A stretch of DNA of 45,397 nucleotides from DAISIK01 sp036822055 (GTDB taxonomy: Bacteria; Verrucomicrobiota; Verrucomicrobiia; Opitutales; Puniceicoccaceae), in NCBI GenBank assembly GCA_036822055.1, contig DAISIK010000026.1:1-45397 (forward strand), read 5' to 3'. This document shows positions 7,201-15,212 of this stretch, piece by piece. Each line of letters starts with the position of its first letter. Positions within the stretch are counted from its first letter, which is position 1. The notes beneath the pieces are model-generated. The model had not been told where the DNA came from. It searched no databases and worked only from the letters and a program-made list of their open reading frames with translations. A program made the translations under genes and the position numbers.

Positions 7201-8373
7201 TTAACGGGCAAAGGAAGCAGCGAAATCTTCATCGGCAGCCGGGGCCGTGGTCTCCGGTTTCACGAATGTGCTTTGCTCAATTCTTTTTTTTAAAAGCAGC
7301 TCATATTCCTCGCCATTGATCGGCAGGGACACCACCGCCTCCTTGGCCGCGCTCAAGAGCATGGCGTTCGCCAACTCAACTGAGTGAATTCCCTCCGCAG
7401 CGGGGGCCAACAACTCTTTGCCTTCCAGGATCGCATCCACAAAATTTTGCATGATTCCCACGTGCTGCGGCCCGTGATTGCTGGAGTCGAGAGGGAAGCT
7501 CACGTTCCAGATGTCCGGCTTCGAAAACTTCGAGTTGGTCGTTTTGCAGAAGGTGCTCGTCTCGACCTCATTTCGCTCCCACCGAAGCTGCCCGTTTTCG
7601 TAGATCACTTTACCCCGCTCCCCGGCAACTTCGAGCCGATTGGTTCCCGGTGCCTCACCAGTTGAGGTGATGAAAACCCCGGTCGCTCCGTTTGCGTAGC
7701 GCAGGTAGGCCGTCACCTCATCCTCAACCTCAATGTTGTGGTGGTGGCCGATCCGGCAGTCCGCCCAGATCGACTCTGGCATCCCAAAGATCCATTGGAG
7801 GATATCGAGATTGTGTGGACACTGATTCAGCAAAACCCCGCCGCCTTCTCCGGACCAGGTTGCCCGCCAACCTCCCGAGTTATAGTAGGCATCACTCCGG
7901 AACCAATCGGTCACCACCCAGTGAATCCGTCGAATGGCGCCCAATTCGCCCGACTTTACCAGGTCCCGAATCTTGATCCAGAAGGGATCGGTCCGCTGGT
8001 TGAACATCGCCGCAAAAACGACTTTGGGGTCCCGATGAGCCGCGATTAGGCGCTCGCAATCCGCCTTGTGAACCGAGATTGGTTTCTCCACCAGGGTGTG
8101 CAGTCCGGCTTCAAGGCTCGCGATCCCGATGGTCGTGTGATCGTAGTGCGGAGTCGCGATCAATACCGCGTCGACCTCGCCCGATCGAATCAAGGCTTCG
8201 TAATTCCCAAATCCTTTTACCTGAGGGAAAAGATCGAGTGCCGCCTGGTTCGGGTCACACACCGCTCCGAGGATCGCTCCTTTCACTTTGTTATCCACGA
8301 GGGATCTCGCGTGGTTTTGACCCATCGAGCCAATCCCAACTATTCCGATTTTCACAGGGGTATTCACTGCCAT
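7201..8373 (-). CDS. Gfo/Idh/MocA family NAD(P)-dependent oxidoreductase
   Basis: A 390-residue two-domain dehydrogenase. The N-terminal Rossmann domain has GIVGIGSMGQNHA at residues 10-22, and the family EKP motif is at 96-98 (HTLVEKPIS). The C-terminal domain contains GGGVLLNQCPHNLDIL, with the family His of the catalytic region. No signal peptide is seen, so it is probably cytoplasmic. It is followed by the sugar isomerase and is 73 bp from a divergently transcribed AraC regulator. Substrates in the family range from glucose and inositol to bile acids and cannot be told from sequence. The tail after residue 360 is low-complexity and rich in Ala. Confidence 0.92.
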   Translation of the reverse strand: MAVNTPVKIGIVGIGSMGQNHARSLVDNKVKGAILGAVCDPNQAALDLFPQVKGFGNYEALIRSGEVDAVLIATPHYDHTTIGIASLEAGLHTLVEKPISVHKADCERLIAAHRDPKVVFAAMFNQRTDPFWIKIRDLVKSGELGAIRRIHWVVTDWFRSDAYYNSGGWRATWSGEGGGVLLNQCPHNLDILQWIFGMPESIWADCRIGHHHNIEVEDEVTAYLRYANGATGVFITSTGEAPGTNRLEVAGERGKVIYENGQLRWERNEVETSTFCKTTNSKFSKPDIWNVSFPLDSSNHGPQHVGIMQNFVDAILEGKELLAPAAEGIHSVELANAMLLSAAKEAVVSLPINGEEYELLLKKRIEQSTFVKPETTAPAADEDFAASFAR

Positions 8374-8446
8374 ACTTCAAAATAGTGATTCCGAGCTGGG
8401 AAAACCATCGACAGATGTCGCTAACTTTTGTGTTTTTGTCTCATTC

Positions 8447-9238
8447 GTGATCATCCCGCATCGATTTTCACTAACCGATCCGCCCATCCTCATCCGCAAC
8501 CCGAGGAATTGGTCCTGGTCGGTCAGGATCCCCGAAACCTATCACAACCTTTGGGTCCTTCTCGAGGGGAGCGTCCGCTTTAAGATGGAGGGAATCGACC
8601 TTCTTGCTTCCCGGCCTTCCTACTTTTTTATCCCCTCCAGCACTCAGGTCTCCATCAACAGCGAGGGGGACGCCGCGCCACTCAATTTCAGCCTCCATTT
8701 GGACGTTGGGAACTACAGCCAGAGCGATCGCAATCTCCTTACCGAACACCGGCTGCTCGGTTCGGCCGTTCAGGATCCAGATTGGTTTCGCGTCACGGCC
8801 CTGCGCTCCATTCAGTCAGTGCATCGTCCAAACACATTCAACCACCGGCACAGCCTTGCCCTCGCTGAAGCACTTTACTTCCATTTCCTTCGAGATCAAT
8901 TTGCCCCGAGTCACAATGGACGCCACGAAGCCCTCCTCTCTCTCGCCGACAGCATTCGGCTCGATCCCGCTGCCAACTGGCAGGTGGAGTCCTGTGCGCG
9001 AAAATTGGGTATCTCCCGCAACATTTTCCATCGTCGATTTCTCGAGGTGGTGGGCGAGGCTCCACGCCGCTTCATCACCCGCTGCCGCATTGACCGGGCC
9101 AAGCAGCTCCTTCTCGAATCGACCATGAACGTTTCCGAGGTGGCCCTCGCCTGCGGCTACCAGGATGTTTATTTCTTTTCTCGCCACTTCAAACGTCTCG
9201 TTGGGAGGTCTCCTAGCGCCCTCCGCAAGGTCGGTTAG
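8447..9238 (+). CDS. AraC-family transcriptional regulator
   Basis: A 263-residue regulator. The N-terminal half is a cupin-like sensing domain (YHNLWVLLEGSVRFKM near residue 32). The C-terminal 100 residues carry the double helix-turn-helix, with a first HTH around CARKLGISRNIFHRRF and a second HTH with NVSEVALACGYQDVYFFSRHFKRLVG, the AraC signature. It starts at GTG and diverges from the oxidoreductase across 73 bp that must hold both promoters. By position it is the likely regulator of the oxidoreductase/isomerase pair, responding to the sugar or its product. The ligand is unknown. Confidence 0.93.
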   Translation: MIIPHRFSLTDPPILIRNPRNWSWSVRIPETYHNLWVLLEGSVRFKMEGIDLLASRPSYFFIPSSTQVSINSEGDAAPLNFSLHLDVGNYSQSDRNLLTEHRLLGSAVQDPDWFRVTALRSIQSVHRPNTFNHRHSLALAEALYFHFLRDQFAPSHNGRHEALLSLADSIRLDPAANWQVESCARKLGISRNIFHRRFLEVVGEAPRRFITRCRIDRAKQLLLESTMNVSEVALACGYQDVYFFSRHFKRLVGRSPSALRKVG

Positions 9239-9279
9239 GTCCCCGGCTTTCTCCGCTTTAACCATCCAGACTCACCGTC

Positions 9280-9816
9280 GTGAAGGACCCCGCACTCTGG
9301 CACATTCACCAACGATGCAAACGCTTCAACGGTGTAGTTTCGCCCGAGCTTCTCCTCGTCCGCATTTCCTCCCAGTCCCTGACTCTACTGAGAAATGAGA
9401 TCGAGGTGGCACGCTACCCCGTCTCAACCTCCAAAAATCCTCCCTCCTGCCGCGAGAACTCCTTCGGTACCCCGACTGGCCTCCACCGCATCATCGAAAC
9501 GATCGGCGATCGGCAACCCTCCGGGATGGTTTTTCGCGGACGACAACCGATTGGGGCAACCTTCTCCCAGCTACCCCCCGAAGACCAACGGGACAACCTC
9601 ATCACCTCCCGCATCCTTCGCCTTGAGGGTCTCGAGGAAGGTCTCAATCGAGGCCCCGGCCTCGACAGCTTTCAAAGATACATCTACATCCACGGCACCA
9701 ATCATGAGGCCCTGATCGGAACCCCGTCCAGCGGCGGCTGCGTCCAAATGCGCAACGCCGATATCATTCAACTCTTCCCCCAAATCTCCATCGGCACTCT
9801 GGTCTGGATCGAATGA
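9280..9816 (+). CDS. L,D-transpeptidase (YkuD family)
   Basis: A 178-residue protein with the YkuD catalytic pattern: H138 in YIHGTNHEALIG, then S151-G-G-C154 in SSGGCVQMRN. This fits HX(14-17)[ST]xGC. The usual His/Arg before GC is Gly and the usual Arg after it is Gln. YkuD enzymes form 3-3 peptidoglycan cross-links or attach lipoproteins using a catalytic Cys. The reading frame starts at GTG and shows no signal peptide or membrane segment, which is odd for a periplasmic enzyme. An upstream extension was not found. It stands 41 bp after the AraC gene on the same strand. Confidence 0.8.
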   Translation: MKDPALWHIHQRCKRFNGVVSPELLLVRISSQSLTLLRNEIEVARYPVSTSKNPPSCRENSFGTPTGLHRIIETIGDRQPSGMVFRGRQPIGATFSQLPPEDQRDNLITSRILRLEGLEEGLNRGPGLDSFQRYIYIHGTNHEALIGTPSSGGCVQMRNADIIQLFPQISIGTLVWIE

Positions 9817-10042
9817 TCTTTTTGCGTGCTCCGAGACGCCAAATTCCCGACCGACTGGAGTGCCAATTCTCCGCCGTTTCAGAGGGCCTGCCCCCCACCA
9901 CAAGAGACCTGTGGTTGAGTTTGAACATCCGATCGAGATTGGAATCCCGGAAAGAATCCAGAGCGACCAAGACTGGTAACTTTCAAGCGTCCTTCGCTCG
10001 CCTGCCGGTTGACAATTCCCTCAATTCTTGGAATTTGATTCC

Positions 10043-10564
10043 ATGCCTCACTCATTCCACAAGGCGCTGTTCCTCCTCTTTTCCCTCGGATTACTTAGCC
10101 AAGCTAAGGCCGAAAACCTCGCCGAACTACTTTCGGGAAAACTGGTCCGCCTCGAGGGAAACCAACTCGTCGACGCCGGTCCAGAGTCCTTGCAGGGTAA
10201 AACCCTCATCGCAGTCTATTATTCGGCATCCTGGTGTCCTGGCTGCCGCCAATTCACCCCCATGCTGAACCGGTACTTCAACGAACGGAAGGCAGACCAC
10301 CCGGAGCTGGCCATCATTCTCGTGAGTTCGGATCGCAGTGCCCGCGAGATGTCCAAGTACATGAGTTCTCATGAAATGCCGTTCCTCGCCCTCAAATTTC
10401 CCGAAATCAAAAATTCTTTCCTCACCAAACACGCCGCCGCTGGAATCCCCTACCTGATCGTTCTCGACGCCGAAGGAAAGGTTTTGATTGAGAAGGAACC
10501 GGGAGAAAATTGGTTAAACCCTGGGATCGCACTCGGTCGTCTCGAATACCTGCTCAAAGGCTGA
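10043..10564 (+). CDS. Secreted thioredoxin-like (nucleoredoxin/TryX-type) protein
   Basis: 173 residues. The first 23 form a signal peptide (MPHSFHKALFLLFSLGLLSQ then AKA), so the mature protein is exported. The thioredoxin fold follows with SASWCPGCRQF, giving redox cysteines C65 and C68. A later conserved segment AAAGIPYLIVLDAEGKV contains the cis-Pro. The CPGC centre and the VYYSASWCPGCR context resemble tryparedoxin/nucleoredoxin proteins common in Planctomycetes and Verrucomicrobia. The likely role is thiol-disulfide exchange in the periplasm. The ATG at 10043 was chosen over an upstream TTG because the hydrophobic signal begins there. A perfect TTGACA lies at 10009-10014, but no convincing -10 follows. 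Confidence 0.85.
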   Translation: MPHSFHKALFLLFSLGLLSQAKAENLAELLSGKLVRLEGNQLVDAGPESLQGKTLIAVYYSASWCPGCRQFTPMLNRYFNERKADHPELAIILVSSDRSAREMSKYMSSHEMPFLALKFPEIKNSFLTKHAAAGIPYLIVLDAEGKVLIEKEPGENWLNPGIALGRLEYLLKG

Positions 10565-10588
10565 AGGGCGTCGCCCAACAGGCTACTC

Positions 10589-11188
10589 ATGCAGCGCTCA
10601 ATTCGTGATCGGGGAGTTCTTCTCGATTCACGACCCTCCGGAGAGCGCCATTTTTGTACTGCCCTCCTCGAAGTAAACGGTCTCACCCGCTTCCTCTACC
10701 AACCTTCGCGCCGACGAACCGGTCCCGGACTTTTCAACACGGCTTCCTTCCTCCTCACCAAGACAGGAAATTCTCAGGATTTCCTCTTCCTCTCTGAATT
10801 TCAAGACGAGATCACCCGTGCCGAAATCGGAAGGTCCTACGACATTCTCGAATCCTCCTCCGCCCTCGCCCGAATCCTCATCGACAATGGGCTTCATTTC
10901 GAGCAACCCGAGCCGGTTTTTACCCTGCTCAATCGCTTTCTCGATGCCATAGCTGGTTCACCCCTGCCCCGGATCTCTCTGCTCAAAGCCCTTTACCAGC
11001 TGGCCAAACTCGAAGGGCTTCCCGTGCGGGAGGACTGGCTCGACCACTTGCCCCCTCCTCAAAACGCGCTCGCCACCTCCCTCCTCTTTCAGCCCCTGAA
11101 AGATCTCACCGATGACCACCCTGCCCCGCCCCTGATCATTTCGATCTCTGAATGGTTGAGAAAAAGTGCCGATTGGAGAATCGAATGA
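10589..11188 (+). CDS. recO: RecO-like DNA repair protein (short form)
   Basis: A 199-residue protein with weak but consistent RecO features. The N-terminal beta-rich stretch has RGVLLDSRPSGERHF and a GLTRFLYQPSRR strand like the RecO OB fold (gene-conversion/recombination mediator). A helical C-terminal half includes RSYDILESSSALARIL and FTLLNRFLDAIAG. It is shorter than the 240-255 residues of well-known RecO proteins, and no zinc-binding cysteine cluster is seen. RecO loads RecA on SSB-coated DNA with RecR. It lies 25 bp after the thioredoxin-like gene and 30 bp before an ABC exporter. This is a fold-level judgement from reading the protein. Confidence 0.6.
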   Translation: MQRSIRDRGVLLDSRPSGERHFCTALLEVNGLTRFLYQPSRRRTGPGLFNTASFLLTKTGNSQDFLFLSEFQDEITRAEIGRSYDILESSSALARILIDNGLHFEQPEPVFTLLNRFLDAIAGSPLPRISLLKALYQLAKLEGLPVREDWLDHLPPPQNALATSLLFQPLKDLTDDHPAPPLIISISEWLRKSADWRIE

Positions 11189-11217
11189 CCAAGCTCTAGC
11201 CCCTTCCCCTGTCAACC

Positions 11218-13080
11218 TTGCCCGGCAACTTAATTCCCCTCACCCCATTCCAGACTAAGCCCGGCGACAAAGATTGGTCTCGATTTACCACCTCATCGGG
11301 TCTAGTCGTCCAAAAAGTGCTTTCAGGCCCTTCGAACTTCCTAGAACGGCTCATCCGACCGCATCGGAAAAAAATCTACCTGGCATTGCTTCTCAACATC
11401 TTTGTCGGGGTAGCTATCGCCTTCCAAAACGTCGTTCCCAAGTTCCTCATTGACGATGCCCTGCTCAAAGAGGGACTTTCCGTAGACCAACGAAAGGTCC
11501 GCGTCGTCCTCCTCGCCTTTCTTTACGTCTTCGTCGGCGTATTTGCCCGCGCCTTTGTCTGGAACGCCTCGCTTCGGGTCTTCAGCAGGGTCCGAGAAAC
11601 CTGCGTTTTTAACCTCCGCTCCCTTTTTTTTCGTCACGTTAACCATCTTTGCCTAAACTTTCACGCCCGCCACCAGAGCGGCGAGTTGTTCAGCTTCCTG
11701 CTCGGCTCACCGCTCCAACAGATTCAGCAATACTACCAGCAGCTAGCCATGCTCCTGCCCAGTAGCGTCGTCGGGATTGTCGTAACCCTTGCCTTCCTCG
11801 GCCTCTGGGATCTCTACCTCAGCATCCTCACCCTCCTCATTCTTGTGGCCTACGGCTACGTCATCCAACGCGCCCGCTTGAAAATGGTGGCCATCCACCG
11901 TGACTATCAAAACGCCGAAAGTCAGGTCAGCGGCAAAGTGTCCGATCTTCTCCGGGGCTACCGGACCGTAAAAATGCATGCCTTCGAGGATCATGCCCTC
12001 GAGGATTTTCAGTCCGGCGCCGGTATCCTTCGCGATAAATCCTACCGGCGGGATATCGCCACCCACATTGAAAATATCAAGCAGGAGGCAGTGCTCTACT
12101 CTGGCTTTGCCCTGCTCTGCATCGGGGCTGGCTGGCGCTACCTCTCCGGCGATCTGACCGAGGGGCAACTGACTGCTTACCTCACCTCCTTCATTTCCCT
12201 TCAAGGCCCCCTTGGCCTGATCTTTCAAATCGCCCTGCTTCGAGGTGGAGCTCAGGCCAGCCTCCAGCGGATCGGCCAGGTTCTCGAAACCGGGAGTTCG
12301 ATTCCCGACCCCGAATTTACTCCCGCTACCGTCCCCTCAAATGGAGACATCCGTCTTCAGTCGGTCTCCTTCCGCTACGATGAAAACCCGGCCCTAACCG
12401 ACATCGACCTTACCCTGCCCTACGGACAGAATGTAGCCCTCGTCGGCAGCTCAGGGGCAGGGAAAAGCACCCTCGTCCAACTCATTCTCCGCCTCTACGA
12501 CCCGAACGAGGGGTCGATCCGGATCGGCGGAATCGACCTCCGCCAGACCGACGGGAAAGAACTTCGCAAACGCTTTGGGGTAGTGCCCCAGGATCCCTAC
12601 TTTTTTCACACCACCCTTCGCGAAAACCTTCGCATTGCTGCTCCAAATGCTGACGATGCCACCCTCCTTCAGGCCTGCCGCGAAGCCAATGCCTGGGAGT
12701 TCATCGAACGCTTGCCTGAGGGGCTGGACTCCATCATCGGCGAGGGCGGGACCACCCTCTCGGGGGGACAAAAACAACGCCTCGCCATCGCCCGCGCCGT
12801 TCTCTCGAATCCCAGTTATTTCATCTTCGATGAGGCCACCAGCGCCCTCGATACCGTCAGCGAGGGGCTCATTCGCGACGCCATCGCACGCATCACCCGC
12901 CAGCGCACCTCCATTTTCATCGCCCACCGGCTCGCCTCAATCACTCACTGTGAGCGGATCCTTGTCTTTGAGGCTGGCCGCCTCGTCCAGGATGGCGACT
13001 TTTCGACCCTCGCAGCTACTTCGGGGCCTTTTCAGAAACTACTCCAAACCCAGAACCTGCCCGAGCATCCCTCCGCTTGA
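11218..13080 (+). CDS. ABC transporter, fused permease/ATPase (MsbA-like exporter)
   Basis: A 620-residue half-transporter with about six membrane helices in the first 330 residues (for example IYLALLLNIFVGVAIAF near residue 55). The ATPase domain carries Walker A GSSGAGKST at 410-418, a Q-loop in VVPQDPYFF, the signature LSGGQ at 514-518, Walker B FIFDEATSALD, and the H-loop IAHRL. Such proteins work as homo- or heterodimers in the inner membrane and export lipids, peptides or drugs; the cargo is unknown. The start is TTG, and GTG at 11317 is an alternative that would still include all helices. Its stop overlaps the next gene by ATGA, so expression with the glycoside hydrolase-like gene is likely coupled. 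Confidence 0.92.
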   Translation: MPGNLIPLTPFQTKPGDKDWSRFTTSSGLVVQKVLSGPSNFLERLIRPHRKKIYLALLLNIFVGVAIAFQNVVPKFLIDDALLKEGLSVDQRKVRVVLLAFLYVFVGVFARAFVWNASLRVFSRVRETCVFNLRSLFFRHVNHLCLNFHARHQSGELFSFLLGSPLQQIQQYYQQLAMLLPSSVVGIVVTLAFLGLWDLYLSILTLLILVAYGYVIQRARLKMVAIHRDYQNAESQVSGKVSDLLRGYRTVKMHAFEDHALEDFQSGAGILRDKSYRRDIATHIENIKQEAVLYSGFALLCIGAGWRYLSGDLTEGQLTAYLTSFISLQGPLGLIFQIALLRGGAQASLQRIGQVLETGSSIPDPEFTPATVPSNGDIRLQSVSFRYDENPALTDIDLTLPYGQNVALVGSSGAGKSTLVQLILRLYDPNEGSIRIGGIDLRQTDGKELRKRFGVVPQDPYFFHTTLRENLRIAAPNADDATLLQACREANAWEFIERLPEGLDSIIGEGGTTLSGGQKQRLAIARAVLSNPSYFIFDEATSALDTVSEGLIRDAIARITRQRTSIFIAHRLASITHCERILVFEAGRLVQDGDFSTLAATSGPFQKLLQTQNLPEHPSA

Positions 13081-15086
13081 AACCCACCAGCTCGCCTTTC
13101 ATGAACACGCTTTCTTCTGCCCATTCAAACCATCCCTCGCGGTCCTTCGGAGTACACTTCGACTTCCATGCCCACCCGCCAAAAAATCCCGAGGATCAGA
13201 TCGGAGCCGAGGTAGATGCAGCAATGGTCGCCCGAATCATCAAAACGGTTCGCCCCGACTATATTCAATGCGACTGCAAGGGCCATCCCGGCTGGTCCAG
13301 CTATCCCACGAAGGTTGGCTACCCGGTCCCCGGCCTGGTCGGCGACCCGCTTCGTGTCTGGAGAGATGAAACCGCCCGCCAGGGCATTCCCCTCTACCTC
13401 CACTTTTCCGGAGTTTGGGATCGGGAGGCCACCAACCGCCACCCCGAGTGGGCCGCCGTCGACCACCAAGGCCTTCGCGATCACGGACGAATCTCCGTCT
13501 TTGGACCTTACGTCGACCTGCACCTCATCCCTCAACTCCTCGAACTCGCTGGCGAGTACCAGATCGATGGGGTTTGGATCGATGGAGAATGCTGGGCGCT
13601 GATCGCCGACTACTCAGAGCCTGCTCTTCAAGCCTGGAAACACCAAACCGGGCAAACCACCGCCCCACTTCCCGGAGAACCATCCTACCCGGCCTTTCTC
13701 GAGTTCAATCGCAAGGGCTTCCGGCGCTATGTCCGTCACTACGTCGATACCGTCCACGCCAAATTTCCAAACTTCAAAATCTGTAGCAACTGGCTCAACA
13801 GCTACTACATGCCCGAAGCCCCAACCATTGCCGTGGATTTTCTTTCTGGAGACTTCACCTACGAAGACCCAGTCCGCTCGGCGGGCTGGGCCAGCCGCTT
13901 CTATGCCCCCCACGGGCTCCCCTGGGATCTGATGGCCTGGGGGTTCAAAGGCATTTGGGGCAAGCCGCCAGCCTCTTACAAAACCGCCCTCCAACTCAAA
14001 CAGGAGGCCGCCGTCGTCATCGCCCAAGGTGGCGGATTCCAGGCCTACTACAAACAAAACCACGGCGGTGCAGTTATCGAATGGCCCCTCAAAGTTCTTG
14101 GCGAGGTTGGTACCTTTGTTCGCGCTCGCCAACCTTGGTGCAAGGGAACTGAGCCAATCCCACAAGTCGGCCTCTTCTTTGCCTCCGACGCTTACTACGC
14201 CAAACACCCCAAACCATTCGAATGCTGGGATGGTGAGCAAACGCCACAGAAAGGATGCCTCAACGCCCTGCTAAACAGCGGTTTCTCCGTCGATCTGCTC
14301 TACCAGTACCAACTCGAGGATCGGCTCGATCAATTTCCCGTTGTGGTCTACCCGGAGTGGACGGGGGTCGCTCCTGGGATCCGCCAGCTTCTCCTTCACT
14401 ATGTGGAAAAAGGAGGGCGCCTCCTCCTCCTCGGTACCGATCCCCTTGAAGACTTTCGCGACGAGCTCGGCATCACCCAACTCAAGCTCTCCGAGAAGCC
14501 CCGCACCGAAATTGAAAGCCTGGGTTTTCGGTTTTGCCTCAACCAACCCGCCGCCCTCCTCGAGCTTTCACCGTCCACCGAGACGGTTGGTCGGATCTCC
14601 AGCCAGCAGGGCTCCTACCCGGCCGCCATCTTCAGCCGCCTCGGTCACGGCATCCTCGCCGCCACCACCTTTGACTTTGGTTATTCCTACCAGCAGGGCC
14701 GCACCAGCGGCGCAAGAGACTTAATCCACCATCTTGTCACCCACCTTTTCACCCCCTCCGTGCGCCTTTCCGGATCGCGGCAGGTCGAGGTGGTCCTCCG
14801 CCGTCTTCCGGGTCAGGCCCTCCTCCACCTCATCAATGTGGCTGGTCCCCATGACCAACCCAACCATTTTGTCTTCGACGAAATACCGCCCCTCGGTCCC
14901 CTCCAGATCGAGTGGGATCTCCCCTCTTCTCCAACTCAACTAACCTCCCAACCAGGAGAGGAAAGAATCCCATTTGAATACAGAGATGGCACGGCCCGCT
15001 TCACCATTCCCCGGCTCGAGATTCACCAAATCATCCAGGCCAAACTTCCTTCAGATTTCCCCTCACCTTCCTCAGCCTCGGGCTGA
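13077..15086 (+). CDS. Glycoside hydrolase-like protein (TIM barrel plus beta-galactosidase trimerisation-like domain)
   Basis: A 669-residue protein. Residues 20-330 look like a glycosidase TIM barrel with FGVHFDFHAHPP, RPDYIQCDCKGHPGW and GVWIDGECW. The Asp and Glu of IDGE are candidate catalytic acids. Residues 350-520 resemble the GH42-type trimerisation or class I amidotransferase-like domain (VVYPEWTGVAPGIRQLLLHYVEKGGRLLLLG). A beta-sandwich-like tail follows. It recalls the hypothetical glycosyl hydrolase 6 (GHL6)/alpha-L-fucosidase-like group. No signal peptide is seen at either ATG (13077 or 13101), so a cytoplasmic role is likely. It sits between an exporter and the GlgM/GlgE genes, which suggests but does not prove a role in glycan metabolism. 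Confidence 0.75.
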   Translation: MKPTSSPFMNTLSSAHSNHPSRSFGVHFDFHAHPPKNPEDQIGAEVDAAMVARIIKTVRPDYIQCDCKGHPGWSSYPTKVGYPVPGLVGDPLRVWRDETARQGIPLYLHFSGVWDREATNRHPEWAAVDHQGLRDHGRISVFGPYVDLHLIPQLLELAGEYQIDGVWIDGECWALIADYSEPALQAWKHQTGQTTAPLPGEPSYPAFLEFNRKGFRRYVRHYVDTVHAKFPNFKICSNWLNSYYMPEAPTIAVDFLSGDFTYEDPVRSAGWASRFYAPHGLPWDLMAWGFKGIWGKPPASYKTALQLKQEAAVVIAQGGGFQAYYKQNHGGAVIEWPLKVLGEVGTFVRARQPWCKGTEPIPQVGLFFASDAYYAKHPKPFECWDGEQTPQKGCLNALLNSGFSVDLLYQYQLEDRLDQFPVVVYPEWTGVAPGIRQLLLHYVEKGGRLLLLGTDPLEDFRDELGITQLKLSEKPRTEIESLGFRFCLNQPAALLELSPSTETVGRISSQQGSYPAAIFSRLGHGILAATTFDFGYSYQQGRTSGARDLIHHLVTHLFTPSVRLSGSRQVEVVLRRLPGQALLHLINVAGPHDQPNHFVFDEIPPLGPLQIEWDLPSSPTQLTSQPGEERIPFEYRDGTARFTIPRLEIHQIIQAKLPSDFPSPSSASG

Positions 15087-15212
15087 TCTATTCCACAACC
15101 CGGTCCATCCTCCAAACACCGCGACAACTTCCGGAGACCCTGGCACCGCCCAATTGGTGCTCTCTTCGAGAATTGCTTTGCCATAAAACTTCCCCAGACC
15201 AAGACTTCATCC

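Noticed and set aside
10009..10037. Promoter with perfect TTGACA before the thioredoxin-like gene
   Set aside because: The hexamer at 17-base spacing is AATTTG, a poor -10, and the start codon would be nearly leaderless. Not supported enough to list.
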